Positions 33,156 through 42,473 are shown, numbered from the stretch's first letter. The stretch: 64,000 nt of DNA from an uncultured Clostridia bacterium (GCA_947630555.1 CANRIA010000001.1:62001-126000); one strand, 5' to 3'. The notes: generated by a model from the letters alone, not told the origin. Translations and numbers: made by a program.

Positions 33156-36100
33156 ATGGCAAACAAACCAACGCCGCAGCAGCAAGAGGCAATAAACGCC
33201 CAAGGCAAGGGAATAATAGTTCCTGCGGCGGCTGGCAGCGGCAAAACCAAGGTTCTTATAGAAAGAGCAATAAGAATGCTTAGCGACGAGGAAAACAAAG
33301 TTCCTGCCGACACGCTTTTGTGCGTTACTTTTACAAACGCGGCGGCTGCACAGCTGAGAGAAAAACTGACAAAGGCGCTTAGTGAAATGGCTGCAAAATA
33401 TCCCGAAAACAGCTGGCTTGCACAGCAGCAAAGCAGACTTCAGACCGCAAGGATACTTACAATAAACGCGTTTTGTTTAGAGCTTGTAAAGAACAACGCA
33501 CACGCGCTGGGCTTGCAGAGCGACTTGCGGATAATGGAGGAAAATGATGTTATCCTGCTGAGAAAAGAGATGCTGGGAAAAGCTATTGATGCATACTATG
33601 AAAACTATCCCCGGCAAATGGAGCTTATACACAAAAAGTTCAGCACTAAAAGAAACGGCATAATAAAAGCTGCCGAAATAATCTACAGCTATCTCAGGAG
33701 CATACCGTTTTCAGATGAATATATGCAAAAAAGCCTTGCCAAACTGCGCAGCGGCGATGGCTGCCTTAGCTTTTGCGAAGACCTGATGATACAATCGGCT
33801 GACAAATGCTTCAGGGCGCGCACGCTTATTGAAAACTGTCTGGAACTGTTTGAAAGGTCGGGCTGCAAGGAGGACGGCGTTAAAAACGTTCTGAGCGACG
33901 ATCTTTACAGCATTAAAAAGCTTGAAGAAGTGCTTTTGTCAAGAAACGGCAGTGCTGATGACAAAGAAATTTACTCAAGTGCATACAGTATCCTCAGCGG
34001 CATAAATTTTGGCAGAATGACTTTTCCAAAGCAGGACAAAAAAGGCTCAAAGCAGTTGGGCGATATAGACCTGTTCAAAGGTCAGATACAGGCAATGCGC
34101 GGTGATGCAAAAGATTACATAAAAAAGGTCAAAAACATTATAATAAGCCCATTCGACGAAACTGAAAAAGACTGCGCGGTAAGCGCTGACGTTGCTGAAA
34201 TTCTTTACGGCATTGTAAAAAAAGCTGATGAACTTATATCAGAAGAAAAGAAAGAGCGCGGCTGCTGCGACTTTGCAGATGTGGAGCTTATGGCGGCTTC
34301 TCTTTTGGCTGAAAAACGCGGCGGCAAGCTTTGCAGAACAGAGCTTTGCAGGGAACTTATAGAACAGGGCGAATTCGGTGCTGTAATGATAGACGAGTTT
34401 CAGGACACAAACGACTTGCAGGAGCTTATTTTCAAGTGCATATCAAACACCGAAGATCTGAACATTTTTGGCACAAACGTATTTATAGTCGGCGATGTAA
34501 AGCAGGCGATATATCATTTCAGGCATTCTGACCCAAAGCTGTTTACCGCAGCAAGGGCTGCCGCTGCTGATGATAAATACAAGGACAAGCTAAGAGAGAT
34601 AGTTCTTACACACAATTTCAGAAGCAGGCAAAATATTATAAACACCGCAAACTTTATGTTCTCGCGCTTGATGAACAAATACGTCGGCGGAGTGGACTAT
34701 GACAGCAGCGAAAAGCTAAACTTCGGCGCTGAGTTTTATAACAGCAAAGATGACCTGCCTACTCGTTTTGCAATATGCAGCAAGGAAAACGAGTTTAAAG
34801 AGGCGGCGCGCATAATAAAGCAAACGCTGGCTGACGGCACTTTGGTATACGACAAGGATATGGATTCTTTAAGACCTTGCAGACCAAAAGATTTCTGCAT
34901 ACTTACAAGGACGAATGATGTAAGCTTTACTGCTGCTAAAGCGCTGGGAGAATACGGGCTGAAAGTTGCCAGCCGTGAGATAAGCGGCTATCTGCTCTCG
35001 CGCGAGGTATCGCTTATGACATCTCTTCTGAAGGTTATTGACGACCCTTTGAAAGACGGCGCCATGCTTGCGGTAATGCTCTCGCCGATATTGCAGTTTA
35101 GCGACGAAGAAGCAGCGAAGCTGAAAATTTCTGCAAAAAGCGATAAAGCAAGTCTTTACAGCCTGATGACAGAGCTTTCAAAAGATGAAAATTGTGATGA
35201 TAAGGCGCTTGCTGAAAAGTGCAGAAATGCTCTTGAAAAAATAGAAAGATTTCGTTTTCTTTCATCTGCCATGACGACCAGCCAGCTGATACGAAAGCTA
35301 TATACAGAAACGAATTTTTACATATTATCGGCATCTTTCAGCGGCGGTGAACGTTCTCAGGCAAACCTGCGGCTTCTGCTTGATATTGCTGACGGTTACG
35401 ACAACAATTCGGTTGGCGGACTTAGCGGTTTTATACGTTATTTTGACGAAGTTACCGAAAACGGCGAGGACTTTTCTCAAGCCGCTCTGGCAATGGAAAC
35501 CGGCGATGCGGTGAACGTTATGACAATGCATAAGTCAAAGGGGCTTGAATTTCCGTTTGTAATACTTACACAGCTTGAACACCAGTTTGTTTCTGACAAA
35601 GGCGACAGCATAGTTATGAACGAATACGGCATAGGCGTTAAAATAACCGACAGCGAACTGCTTGCAAGATACTACACCGCGGCATTTACAGCCATTGCAG
35701 AAGAAAAAGACTGCGAGTCGGTAAGCGAGGCAATGAGGCTTTTATACGTTTCGGTCACAAGGGCGCGTGAACAGCTTATAATTATGGTGCCAAACGATAG
35801 CGACACTGTAAAAAGCGCAAACAATATGATAAAAGATGCGGCAAAACGCGGCGGCATTATGCCTGAAACTGCGCTTTCGGCAAACTGCATGCTTGAATGG
35901 GTGCTTACCGCATTTGCATACCATGCTGACAGAGATTTGCTTGCTGAGCCTATTTTGCTTGATTATTCGGTTATTGATGAAGTTTCAAACGAGTGCAGCA
36001 TTTGTGTGACAAGCGAAGGTGAAAAACCTGCCTGCGACGGCAGCAATGGCAGCGATGCGTTTTCTTTAGATATTTCTCTTGTTAATAAGATCGCCGCTTC

Positions 36101-36737
36101 AATAGCCTCGCCGCAGCCGCAGCCTAAGAATGACGAAGCGAAGCTTTCTGTTACCGACATAGTTCACAAGAAAAGAGAGGAAAAGACTTTCAGACCGTGG
36201 ACGGTGGGTGCAGAAAAGCAGCAGAGCTTTACGGCGGCTGAAAAAGGCACTTTGACACACCTGTTTATGGAACTTTGCGACATAAAAAATGCCTTTGCGG
36301 ATTTTGACGGCGAGTTTGACAGGGTGATGAGCCTTGGACGTTTTTCTCCGCAGGAGGCAAAAGAGATATACAAAGACTCTTTGCGAAAGTTTTTTGGCGG
36401 CGGCATTGCAAAGCGCATGGCGGCTTCAAGCGAGATACTGAGAGAAAAGCAGTTTTTGGTGAAGATATCGGATATGGCGCTTGACAAGGAACTTTTCAGT
36501 GATATTGCAGGCTCGCAGGGTATGCTGCAAGGTGTTGCGGACTGCGTTTTCAAAGAGGGCGACGGCTATGTGCTGGTTGACTATAAGACCGACAAAGTTG
36601 ATACAGCTGATGTGCTTTTACAGCGTTACAGCAGGCAGCTTGAGCTTTACCGCGCGGCGCTTGACATAATACTTGATGCGCCCGTTAAAGAGTGCATGAT
36701 CTGCTCGCTGTATTTAGGTACGGATATAAAAGTATAA
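33156..36737 (+). CDS. addA: AddA subunit of the AddAB helicase-nuclease
   Basis: 1193-aa UvrD-like helicase fused to a nuclease. Motifs: Walker A PAAAGSGKTKVL, VTFTNAAAAQLREKL, motif II MIDEFQDTNDLQ, GDVKQAIYHFRHS, NFRS, HKSKGLEFPFVIL, LYVSVTRAREQ; C-terminal nuclease GVADCVF ... LVDYKTDKVD. The helicase drives 3'-5' translocation and its nuclease cuts the 3' strand. Start at ATG 33156 after AAAGGAG; a frame extension back to 33066 lies inside addB and is rejected. A second SF1 helicase to pcrA in this window. Confidence 0.96.
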   Translation: MANKPTPQQQEAINAQGKGIIVPAAAGSGKTKVLIERAIRMLSDEENKVPADTLLCVTFTNAAAAQLREKLTKALSEMAAKYPENSWLAQQQSRLQTARILTINAFCLELVKNNAHALGLQSDLRIMEENDVILLRKEMLGKAIDAYYENYPRQMELIHKKFSTKRNGIIKAAEIIYSYLRSIPFSDEYMQKSLAKLRSGDGCLSFCEDLMIQSADKCFRARTLIENCLELFERSGCKEDGVKNVLSDDLYSIKKLEEVLLSRNGSADDKEIYSSAYSILSGINFGRMTFPKQDKKGSKQLGDIDLFKGQIQAMRGDAKDYIKKVKNIIISPFDETEKDCAVSADVAEILYGIVKKADELISEEKKERGCCDFADVELMAASLLAEKRGGKLCRTELCRELIEQGEFGAVMIDEFQDTNDLQELIFKCISNTEDLNIFGTNVFIVGDVKQAIYHFRHSDPKLFTAARAAAADDKYKDKLREIVLTHNFRSRQNIINTANFMFSRLMNKYVGGVDYDSSEKLNFGAEFYNSKDDLPTRFAICSKENEFKEAARIIKQTLADGTLVYDKDMDSLRPCRPKDFCILTRTNDVSFTAAKALGEYGLKVASREISGYLLSREVSLMTSLLKVIDDPLKDGAMLAVMLSPILQFSDEEAAKLKISAKSDKASLYSLMTELSKDENCDDKALAEKCRNALEKIERFRFLSSAMTTSQLIRKLYTETNFYILSASFSGGERSQANLRLLLDIADGYDNNSVGGLSGFIRYFDEVTENGEDFSQAALAMETGDAVNVMTMHKSKGLEFPFVILTQLEHQFVSDKGDSIVMNEYGIGVKITDSELLARYYTAAFTAIAEEKDCESVSEAMRLLYVSVTRAREQLIIMVPNDSDTVKSANNMIKDAAKRGGIMPETALSANCMLEWVLTAFAYHADRDLLAEPILLDYSVIDEVSNECSICVTSEGEKPACDGSNGSDAFSLDISLVNKIAASIASPQPQPKNDEAKLSVTDIVHKKREEKTFRPWTVGAEKQQSFTAAEKGTLTHLFMELCDIKNAFADFDGEFDRVMSLGRFSPQEAKEIYKDSLRKFFGGGIAKRMAASSEILREKQFLVKISDMALDKELFSDIAGSQGMLQGVADCVFKEGDGYVLVDYKTDKVDTADVLLQRYSRQLELYRAALDIILDAPVKECMICSLYLGTDIKV

Positions 36738-36740
36738 CAA

Positions 36741-36777
36741 AAAACGGAGCATTTTACCGATGCTCCGTTATTTTTTA
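36741..36777 (+). terminator. Bidirectional intrinsic terminator
   Basis: ACGGAGCAT and ATGCTCCGT around a seven-base loop with A and T runs, between convergent addA and the GNAT gene. Confidence 0.88.
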
Positions 36778-37281
36778 CAGTTCGTGATAGTATGGGCAGA
36801 TGTTTGCATATCTTCCGTCTTTCATGCGAAAACCTTTGGGTATAACGCCAAGCTGCACAAAGCCCAGTTTTTCATACAGCCGCCGCGCAGGCAAATTGCT
36901 CTCAACAACGGCGTTGAATTGCAGCACGCCAAAGCCGTGTTCTTTAGCTTTTGCAAGACAGTCGCGCACTAAACGCTCGCCTATCCCCTGCCCTCTGCAC
37001 CTGCTGCTTACCGCAAAGCTTGCGTTGCATATATGACCGCACCTGCCGACGTTGTTCGGGTGAAGAATATAAATACCTACTATCTCTCCTCCTATTACTG
37101 CCACGCCGCAGTAAGTCTGCTGCGAAAAGAACGCTCTGCCGCTCTCGAAGTTCAGCCGCTCCTCCTGCGGAAAAGCAATGCCCTCGTCAACAACTTCGTT
37201 CCATATGGCGGTCATGCCGCCTATATCTTCATCTTTCCAGCTTCTTAAAGCTATATTAGTTACTGTTTTTTCTGATGTCAT
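36775..37281 (-). CDS. GNAT family N-acetyltransferase
   Basis: 168 aa, one GNAT domain. Acetyl-CoA loop is RCRGQGIGERLVRDCL, with FNAVVESNLPARRLYEKLGFVQLGVIP typical of phosphinothricin- or RimI-like acetyltransferases. Substrate unknown. The start overlaps the end of the upstream SipW-like gene by 26 bases, so the two are coupled. Confidence 0.88.
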   Translation of the reverse strand: MTSEKTVTNIALRSWKDEDIGGMTAIWNEVVDEGIAFPQEERLNFESGRAFFSQQTYCGVAVIGGEIVGIYILHPNNVGRCGHICNASFAVSSRCRGQGIGERLVRDCLAKAKEHGFGVLQFNAVVESNLPARRLYEKLGFVQLGVIPKGFRMKDGRYANICPYYHEL

Positions 37282-38395
37282 CTTTCAGCTTTTCCTTTCT
37301 GTCGTTCATAAGAGACATCATCTCTTCAAGCGACATTGAGGGCTTAAGAGGCTTTCTTGCATGCTCCGACTTGACCTGAACTGCCTCTGCTTTTGTTTCT
37401 GTAACATCTGCAGCATCTTCGAGCGGCTCGGTCGCTGTTTCGTTCTGCCGCACTTCGATATTTTCAGCCTGCTGCGGCTGTTCATAATTATAATAATTAT
37501 CTTCCGCCGCGGTGTTTCTTGTTACCTTTATTTCCTTGTATTCGTCCTCAAAGCCCGTCTGTATGCCGACGCTTGAGGTCGCAGGTGCTTCAAATACGGT
37601 ATCTTCGGGCTCGTCGGTATTTTTAGCGGCAGGTATATCCATAAGTCTGGTGCGCTCGTCGCGCTGAGGGCGCAGGCTTCTTACATTCTTGCGGTCGGGT
37701 CTTACAAGCTCGCTGTTGCTTTTAAGGTGCTTTCTGCGAAGCTCTATCTCCTCATTTTTAAAGTCATCGACCGAAAACTCTCTGTCGCGGTGGCGCTTGG
37801 TGCTGTAGTTTTTAGCCTGCTCCTGCTTTACATGCTCACGGCGTTTTTGCAGGTCGCGCTTTTTCATTTCCTTTACAAATCCCAGTATAAGCTCAACAAA
37901 CGCAAGCACCAGCACGGGTATTACAACACACACCAGCACGCCCACTTTTGACTTTATAAAAAGCACCATTCTGCCAAGGCTGTGCACCGCATACTTACAT
38001 TCGCCTATAACGTTTTTGGCATCAATAGCAAAAATGCTTTCGGGGTCGCCGTCCATGCAGACGTTATAGATAAATGTATCAGTCGTAGCCTCAACGCTGA
38101 CAACGCGGAATATGCCCGTATCAAAGCCGGGTATATCCTTGCACAGTATCACACCGCCGACAACGCTGCCGTCGGGTCTGCCGTTTTTGGCAATTACCAT
38201 TGAATCGTATTTTACAGCATCGTCCATTTTCTCCATATCCGAAATATAGAAGCTGTGACCCAAAAGTGACGGCGCGCTTTCAGTATCGCTGAAAAGTATA
38301 GTCGTGACAAAAATAAGCAGCACTACTATAAGTTCAACTATCAGCATTACTACCAGCACTGTTTTTGCAGCTGACCTTTGTTCTCTCTCTACCAT
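37256..38395 (-). CDS. Membrane protein with degenerate SipW-like signal peptidase fold
   Basis: 379 aa. Membrane helix (about 13-36), an extracytoplasmic stretch of about 110 residues, a second helix (about 150-172) and a long charged cytoplasmic tail ending in SLEEMMSLMNDRKEKLKDDI. The segment from YISDMEKMD through MVIAKN, GIFRVVSVE and VIGECKYAVHSLGRMVLFIKSKVGVL follows the layout of SipW-type signal peptidases. The catalytic Ser of G-S-M is Asp, and the His of H-R-V is Phe. I infer a non-catalytic relative; role unknown. Confidence 0.55.
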   Translation of the reverse strand: MVEREQRSAAKTVLVVMLIVELIVVLLIFVTTILFSDTESAPSLLGHSFYISDMEKMDDAVKYDSMVIAKNGRPDGSVVGGVILCKDIPGFDTGIFRVVSVEATTDTFIYNVCMDGDPESIFAIDAKNVIGECKYAVHSLGRMVLFIKSKVGVLVCVVIPVLVLAFVELILGFVKEMKKRDLQKRREHVKQEQAKNYSTKRHRDREFSVDDFKNEEIELRRKHLKSNSELVRPDRKNVRSLRPQRDERTRLMDIPAAKNTDEPEDTVFEAPATSSVGIQTGFEDEYKEIKVTRNTAAEDNYYNYEQPQQAENIEVRQNETATEPLEDAADVTETKAEAVQVKSEHARKPLKPSMSLEEMMSLMNDRKEKLKDDIRKNSN

Positions 38396-38640
38396 AATTA
38401 TCTATCCTTTCGCTTTTGTTATCCCGTTTTCTTTATGTAAAAATATATATTATATGCAAATTATTTCAAGCAAATCAAACGCACAGGACATTCCTTATTT
38501 TATTATAACACACATTCTCTCAAATTTCAAATACTTTTTCATGCTTTTTATAAAAATATGCATTTTTGAGCCCGTATTAAAGATTATTTACACCAAAAAT
38601 GAGGCTTTATCGGCATTTTAATAAATATTACAAAAAGCTA
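38396..38640. other. AT-rich gap with divergent promoters
   Basis: Apart from the two promoters listed separately (38502-38530 minus, 38641-38669 plus) I see no gene or structured element. Confidence 0.6.
38502..38530 (-). promoter_or_regulatory. Promoter of the SipW-like protein and GNAT genes
   Basis: Minus strand TTGAAA (38525-38530), 17 bp, TATAAT (38502-38507); leader of about 100 nt. Confidence 0.7.
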
Positions 38641-38669
38641 TTGCAAAAAAAGAAAAAATGTTGTATAAT
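38641..38669 (+). promoter_or_regulatory. Promoter of the rnhA operon
   Basis: TTGCAA (38641-38646), 17 bp, TATAAT (38664-38669). Confidence 0.75.
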
Positions 38670-38705
38670 ATTTTTGTATATCATTTTAAAGGGTATGTAG
38701 TTTTT

Positions 38706-39146
38706 ATGAAAACTGTTGAAATTTTTACCGACGGCGCGTGTTCGGGCAACCCGGGGCCGGGCGGTTGGGGCGCGATACTCAGGTACGGACAGAACGTAAA
38801 AGAGCTATCGGGCGGCAGTGCGCAGACCACCAACAACCGCATGGAGCTTACCGCAGTTATAACCGCCCTTGAGGCGCTGAAAGAACCGTGCAAAGTTGTG
38901 CTGACGAGTGACAGCAAGTATATAATTGATGCTGTTACCAAAGGCTGGGCAGAAAAATGGTGCAAAAACGGCTGGACACGCGGCAAGAATGAAAAAGCGC
39001 TGAACCCCGATCTATGGGAAAAGCTGCTGGAATTGCTTAAAGTGCATGACGTAAGCTTTGTATGGGTGAAGGGTCATGCAGGGCACAAGGAAAACGAAAG
39101 ATGCGATGCTCTTGCGGTAGAGCAGTCGAAAAAATATTCTCACTGA
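38706..39146 (+). CDS. rnhA: Ribonuclease HI
   Basis: 146 aa. Degrades RNA in RNA-DNA hybrids. Catalytic carboxylates: Asp in [14 protein letters not shown], Glu in [10 protein letters not shown], Asp in LTSDSKYII and the late Asp in CDALAVE; the basic handle [10 protein letters not shown] is present as in E. coli RNase HI. The start is ATG 38706, although its ribosome site (AAAGGG) is a bit far. An upstream frame to 38658 lacks conservation and covers the -10 region. Confidence 0.95.
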   Translation: MKTVEIFTDGACSGNPGPGGWGAILRYGQNVKELSGGSAQTTNNRMELTAVITALEALKEPCKVVLTSDSKYIIDAVTKGWAEKWCKNGWTRGKNEKALNPDLWEKLLELLKVHDVSFVWVKGHAGHKENERCDALAVEQSKKYSH

Positions 39147-39165
39147 GAAAATGAGGTCGAAAAAA

Positions 39166-39798
39166 ATGCTGGACAAATTCATGAATTTTTTGAAGAATAC
39201 TTTTACTTATGAAGAAGAAAGCGAGGCTGAAACGCCGCCTGTGGTGCAAAGTGCGCCCGTTGAGATAAGGCAGGCGGAGGAAAGTCAGCCGCGTGAGAGG
39301 CGTGAGCGCCCTGCCAGGCAAAGGCAGAGCACACGTTCGCCCGGCGATTTTGTGCCGAAAACGGTTGCTGACCCCGAGGAATATTTTTCTCCCGTTGCTT
39401 CAATGACATCTAGGCGGAAAGAACAGACCCCTCAGCCAAAATATGCTACCGACCCGATAGCGGCTGCAAAACAGCAGACCGACAATTTCTCAGCGCTGAG
39501 ACCGCGCCCCGAAGACAACCAGTTCAGAATGCTTATTGAAAAGGTCGATTATGCAAAGGGCGCAGGTGTGCTGGTTTTTGGAAACATAGGTGTTGGCATA
39601 GCGCACGTTGACTGCAATGCTCTGATAGTGCACGCGGCAAACAGAACGACAGTAAAAACGAAAGTTATTGCTATAGGGCGTGACGGCAAAAAGGTTTCTG
39701 CTGCGCCGGCAGGCTCTACTGTGGGGCTGCTGCTTGACAGCAACATAACGCGCAATGATGTTCACGCAGGCGACGTTATAGGAAGCATAAATGTATGA
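39166..39798 (+). CDS. Protein with disordered N-terminus and lone EF-Tu domain II-like barrel
   Basis: 210 aa from ATG 39166, nine bases after GAGG; an ATG at 39151 has no ribosome site. The first 115 residues are polar and probably disordered (many Glu, Pro, Arg, Gln). The last 90 (FRMLIEKVDYAKGAGVLVFG, VIAIGRDGKKVSAAPAGSTVGLLL, VHAGDVIGSI) follow the domain II beta-barrel of translational GTPases, but there is no G domain. It overlaps mnmA by four bases (ATGA), so it is translationally coupled to a tRNA-modifying enzyme. Function unknown. Confidence 0.65.
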   Translation: MLDKFMNFLKNTFTYEEESEAETPPVVQSAPVEIRQAEESQPRERRERPARQRQSTRSPGDFVPKTVADPEEYFSPVASMTSRRKEQTPQPKYATDPIAAAKQQTDNFSALRPRPEDNQFRMLIEKVDYAKGAGVLVFGNIGVGIAHVDCNALIVHAANRTTVKTKVIAIGRDGKKVSAAPAGSTVGLLLDSNITRNDVHAGDVIGSINV

Positions 39799-40832
39799 AT
39801 AATGTAAAGGTTTGCGCTGCAATGAGCGGCGGAGTTGACAGCTCCGTCGCCGCAGCGTTTCTTATTGATAAGGGGTATTCCGTCGGCGGCGCGATAATGC
39901 GGCTGCAAGGCAACGATAAAGATATTGAAGATGCGCGCGCGGCGGCGCAAAAACTCGGCATAAAGTTTGATGTTATAGACTGCCGCAGTGAGTTTGAAAA
40001 GTATGTTATAGACGACTTTGTGGAGACATACATCAATGGCGCAACGCCTAACCCGTGCATTGTGTGCAACAGAAAAGTAAAGTTCGGCGTATTTTTAGAA
40101 AGGGCGCTAAAGCTGGGCTATGACATGATTGCAACGGGGCACTATGCGCGGCTTGAAAACAGCGGCGGCAGGGTGCTTATGAAAAAGGCTGTTGATGAGA
40201 GCAAAGACCAAAGCTATGTGCTTTACTCTCTTACGCAAAAGCAGCTTGCGCACGTGCTTTTTCCGCTGGGCGAGCAAAACAAAAGCGACGTTCGCACCGC
40301 CGCAAGAGAAGAACTTTTACCTGCTGCTGACAGACCCGACAGTCAGGACATTTGTTTTATAAAAGACGGCGGTCATGCCGAATTTATTGAAAGCAGAACA
40401 GGAAAAAGTTTTCCCGAAGGTGATATAATGCTGACGGACGGCACACCGCTTGGCAGGCACAAGGGAATAATTCGGTACACGGTAGGTCAGCGCAGGGGGC
40501 TTGGCGTTTCATACGGTCAGCCGCTTTTTGTTGTGCGCAAAGATGCCGCGAAAAACTGTGTTGTTCTTGGCACGCAGGAGGAGCTTTACCGCTCATCTCT
40601 CATAGCCGAAAATGTGAATTTCATACCGTTTGACACGCTGACTTCGCCCATTACGGTGACGGCGCGCACACGTTACCACCAGAAAGAGGCAAAGGCGCTT
40701 ATCTCTCCTATAGAGGGCGGCAGGGTACTCGCAGAGTTTGAAACGCCGCAGAAAGCCGTATGCGCAGGGCAGTCGGTGGTATTTTATGACGGCGAGTATG
40801 TTGTCGGCGGTGGGGTAATTGCGGAGGAATAG
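39795..40832 (+). CDS. mnmA: tRNA-specific 2-thiouridylase MnmA
   Basis: 345 aa. Adds sulfur to U34 of tRNAs for Lys, Glu and Gln using ATP and a persulfide relay. PP-loop SGGVDSSVAA at the N-terminus, catalytic cysteine in NPCIVCNRKVKF, DSQDICFI with the second cysteine, and the C-terminal RYTVGQRRGLG domain. Start overlaps the preceding gene by ATGA. Ends with a strong terminator at 40857. Confidence 0.96.
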   Translation: MNNVKVCAAMSGGVDSSVAAAFLIDKGYSVGGAIMRLQGNDKDIEDARAAAQKLGIKFDVIDCRSEFEKYVIDDFVETYINGATPNPCIVCNRKVKFGVFLERALKLGYDMIATGHYARLENSGGRVLMKKAVDESKDQSYVLYSLTQKQLAHVLFPLGEQNKSDVRTAAREELLPAADRPDSQDICFIKDGGHAEFIESRTGKSFPEGDIMLTDGTPLGRHKGIIRYTVGQRRGLGVSYGQPLFVVRKDAAKNCVVLGTQEELYRSSLIAENVNFIPFDTLTSPITVTARTRYHQKEAKALISPIEGGRVLAEFETPQKAVCAGQSVVFYDGEYVVGGGVIAEE

Positions 40833-40856
40833 AAGTGAGTTTACATATAAAAATGC

Positions 40857-40883
40857 AAAAAGACCCGTAGAAGGGTCTTTTTT
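40857..40883 (+). terminator. Bidirectional intrinsic terminator after mnmA
   Basis: AAAAAGACCC, six-base loop, GGGTCTTTTTT. Confidence 0.88.
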
Positions 40884-40917
40884 GTTTGCGGTGAACAGCG
40901 TGACAAGTAAAAGCGGA

Positions 40918-41178
40918 TCAGCTTTGAGAGGCATTATATGCGGCAGTCACGGCTTTTGCAAGCTGGTCGGCGCAGGAAGTAGGTCTGCGACCGCATATGA
41001 CGCCCGAAAGTTTTTCACATATTTGCGATACAGTCCAGCCTTCTATAAGCAGCGGGATAGCCTTAAGGCTGCCGTTGCAGCCGCCTGTAAAGCGGACGTT
41101 GTGAACGATGTCTCCGTCAAGGTCAAGGCTTATAAGCTGAGAGCAAGTGTTTTCAGTCAAGTATTCGTAGTGAAACAT
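40918..41178 (-). CDS. TSCPD domain protein (TIGR03905 type)
   Basis: 86 aa. Cysteine pattern NTCSQLI, GGCNGSL, VICGRRPTSCADQLA matches the four-cysteine TSCPD domain, also found at the C-terminus of class II ribonucleotide reductases. Stand-alone forms are of unknown function, perhaps metal binding. The ATG overlaps the glutathione peroxidase stop (TGATG), so the two are coupled. Confidence 0.85.
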   Translation of the reverse strand: MFHYEYLTENTCSQLISLDLDGDIVHNVRFTGGCNGSLKAIPLLIEGWTVSQICEKLSGVICGRRPTSCADQLAKAVTAAYNASQS

Positions 41179-41717
41179 CAGAGTACCTCCTCTACTTTGG
41201 CTTTTAAATTTTCAAGCGGCTCGGTGGGCTCAAAACGGGCGACGATATTGCCGCTGCGGTCTATCAGAAATTTGGTGAAATTCCATTTTATCAGACCGTT
41301 GTTTTTGTAGTCTTTATCCATTTTCTTGACGGCAACTTTCAGCACAAGTCCCATAGCGCCGCTGAAACCGCCGAATGTTGTGTTTTGGGTGAGAAATTTA
41401 TAAAGCGGAGATGCGTTTTCCCCGTTGACCTCAATTTTTGCAAACTGCGGAAATGTTATGCCGTATCGACCTGTACAAAAGCTGTGAATCTCCTCGTCGC
41501 TGCCGGGCGCTTGCCCACCAAACTGGTTGCAGGGAAAGTCAAGTATCTCTAGACCGTCTTTTTGGTGCAGCTCGTACAGATCCTGCAACTCGTCATACTG
41601 CGGCGTAAATCCGCAGCCCGTTGCGGTGTTCACTATAAGCAGTACCTTTCCTTTGTAGCTGCTCATAGATATATCGCTGCCGTCCTGAGTCTTGATGTTG
41701 AAGTCGTAAATGTTCAT
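41178..41717 (-). CDS. Glutathione peroxidase-family thiol peroxidase
   Basis: 179 aa. Reduces peroxides, in bacteria usually with thioredoxin. The catalytic tetrad is present: Cys in NTATGCGFTPQY (cysteine, not selenocysteine), Gln in FPCNQFGGQAPG, and Trp-Asn in IKWNFTKFL; the resolving Cys would be that of FPCN or a nearby residue. Starts MNIYDFNI after an AGGAGG site. An oxidative-stress gene in a small operon with the TSCPD protein. Confidence 0.94.
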   Translation of the reverse strand: MNIYDFNIKTQDGSDISMSSYKGKVLLIVNTATGCGFTPQYDELQDLYELHQKDGLEILDFPCNQFGGQAPGSDEEIHSFCTGRYGITFPQFAKIEVNGENASPLYKFLTQNTTFGGFSGAMGLVLKVAVKKMDKDYKNNGLIKWNFTKFLIDRSGNIVARFEPTEPLENLKAKVEEVL

Positions 41718-42363
41718 AAAAATACCTCCTGCTTCATTTAACGAAATTTAATAGTGTGCAATCTATATAAATATTATACACCCAAAATTTCGGAATGTCA
41801 AGGGGTATAAGTTTTTTGAATTATAGCAAAGAAATACTGCGCCGCGCTCACCTGCCCAAAAACTATGCTCAGCTATTAGAAGCAAGAGGCAAGACGAGCA
41901 TTTTAAAAGTCTGCACAAAACTGAAAAAAGCAAATTCTTGCCTCTTGCTTCTCGTTATCTTGCTTCTAGTAGCCCACCCACATATTGCCCCAAAGAGAAG
42001 CCGCTGGAAGAAAAATTCTGCTAGCGGCGTGTGGGTATTTATTATTTGAGGGGGGGACGGTAAACGTACTCGCTGAAAAGTTACAGTTTAATATACGCGC
42101 TAAGTGATGATAGCATAGGAAAAAAGCCCGTCACACCGAAAGGTGTGCGCCGCCGACCGTTTATGATGGCGGCGAGGGATTTTTTCGGCACTTGCCAGAC
42201 TGTTTACAGGCGGTCAACGTGTGGCTCCGCAGGGTGCTGCGACAGCAGCTATATAAATTTAGTTAAGAGTTAAAAGTATTCAGTTGTTGGGGAATAACAC
42301 CTTTGCGCGTTACACTACAAAGCAAGTTTTTATGGTTAGTGAATATTGAATAGTGAATAGTAC
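41718..42363. repeat. Gene-free repeat mosaic between gpx and tRNA-Thr
   Basis: Contains two complementary tracts around GAAGCAAGAGGCAAGA and TCTTGCCTCTTGCTTC (41877-41970), a block GGAAGAAAAATTCTGCTAG related to the MITE-like arms (about 42008-42026), GAAAAAAGCCCGTCACACCG plus GGTGTGCGCCGCCGACCG (42119-42160) and a degraded CACTTGCCAGACTG...CAACGTGTG unit (42189-42223). No credible gene. Confidence 0.7.
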
Positions 42364-42397
42364 AAAAAACTCCTTAACTTTCGTTAAGGAGCTTTTT
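42364..42397 (-). terminator. Terminator of tRNA-Thr
   Basis: CTCCTTAAC and GTTAAGGAG around TTTC with A and T runs; immediately follows the tRNA 3' end on the minus strand. Confidence 0.9.
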
Positions 42398-42473
42398 TGG
42401 AGCTGCTAACCAGATTCGAACTGGTGACCTCATCCTTACCAAGGATGTGCTCTACCACCTGAGCCATAGCAGC
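42398..42473 (-). tRNA. tRNA-Thr(GGT)
   Basis: 76 nt with encoded CCA. Acceptor GCTGCTA/TAGCAGC, D arm GCTCAGGTGGTAGAGC, anticodon stem CATCC/GGATG with loop TTGGTAA (anticodon GGT), T arm ACCAG-TTCGAAT-CTGGT. All four stems pair fully. Single gene with its own consensus promoter and terminator. Confidence 0.97.

Noticed and set aside
41795..42049. 84-codon frame in the gap before tRNA-Thr
   Set aside because: It is made of repeat modules found in other gaps in different frames; no ribosome site.
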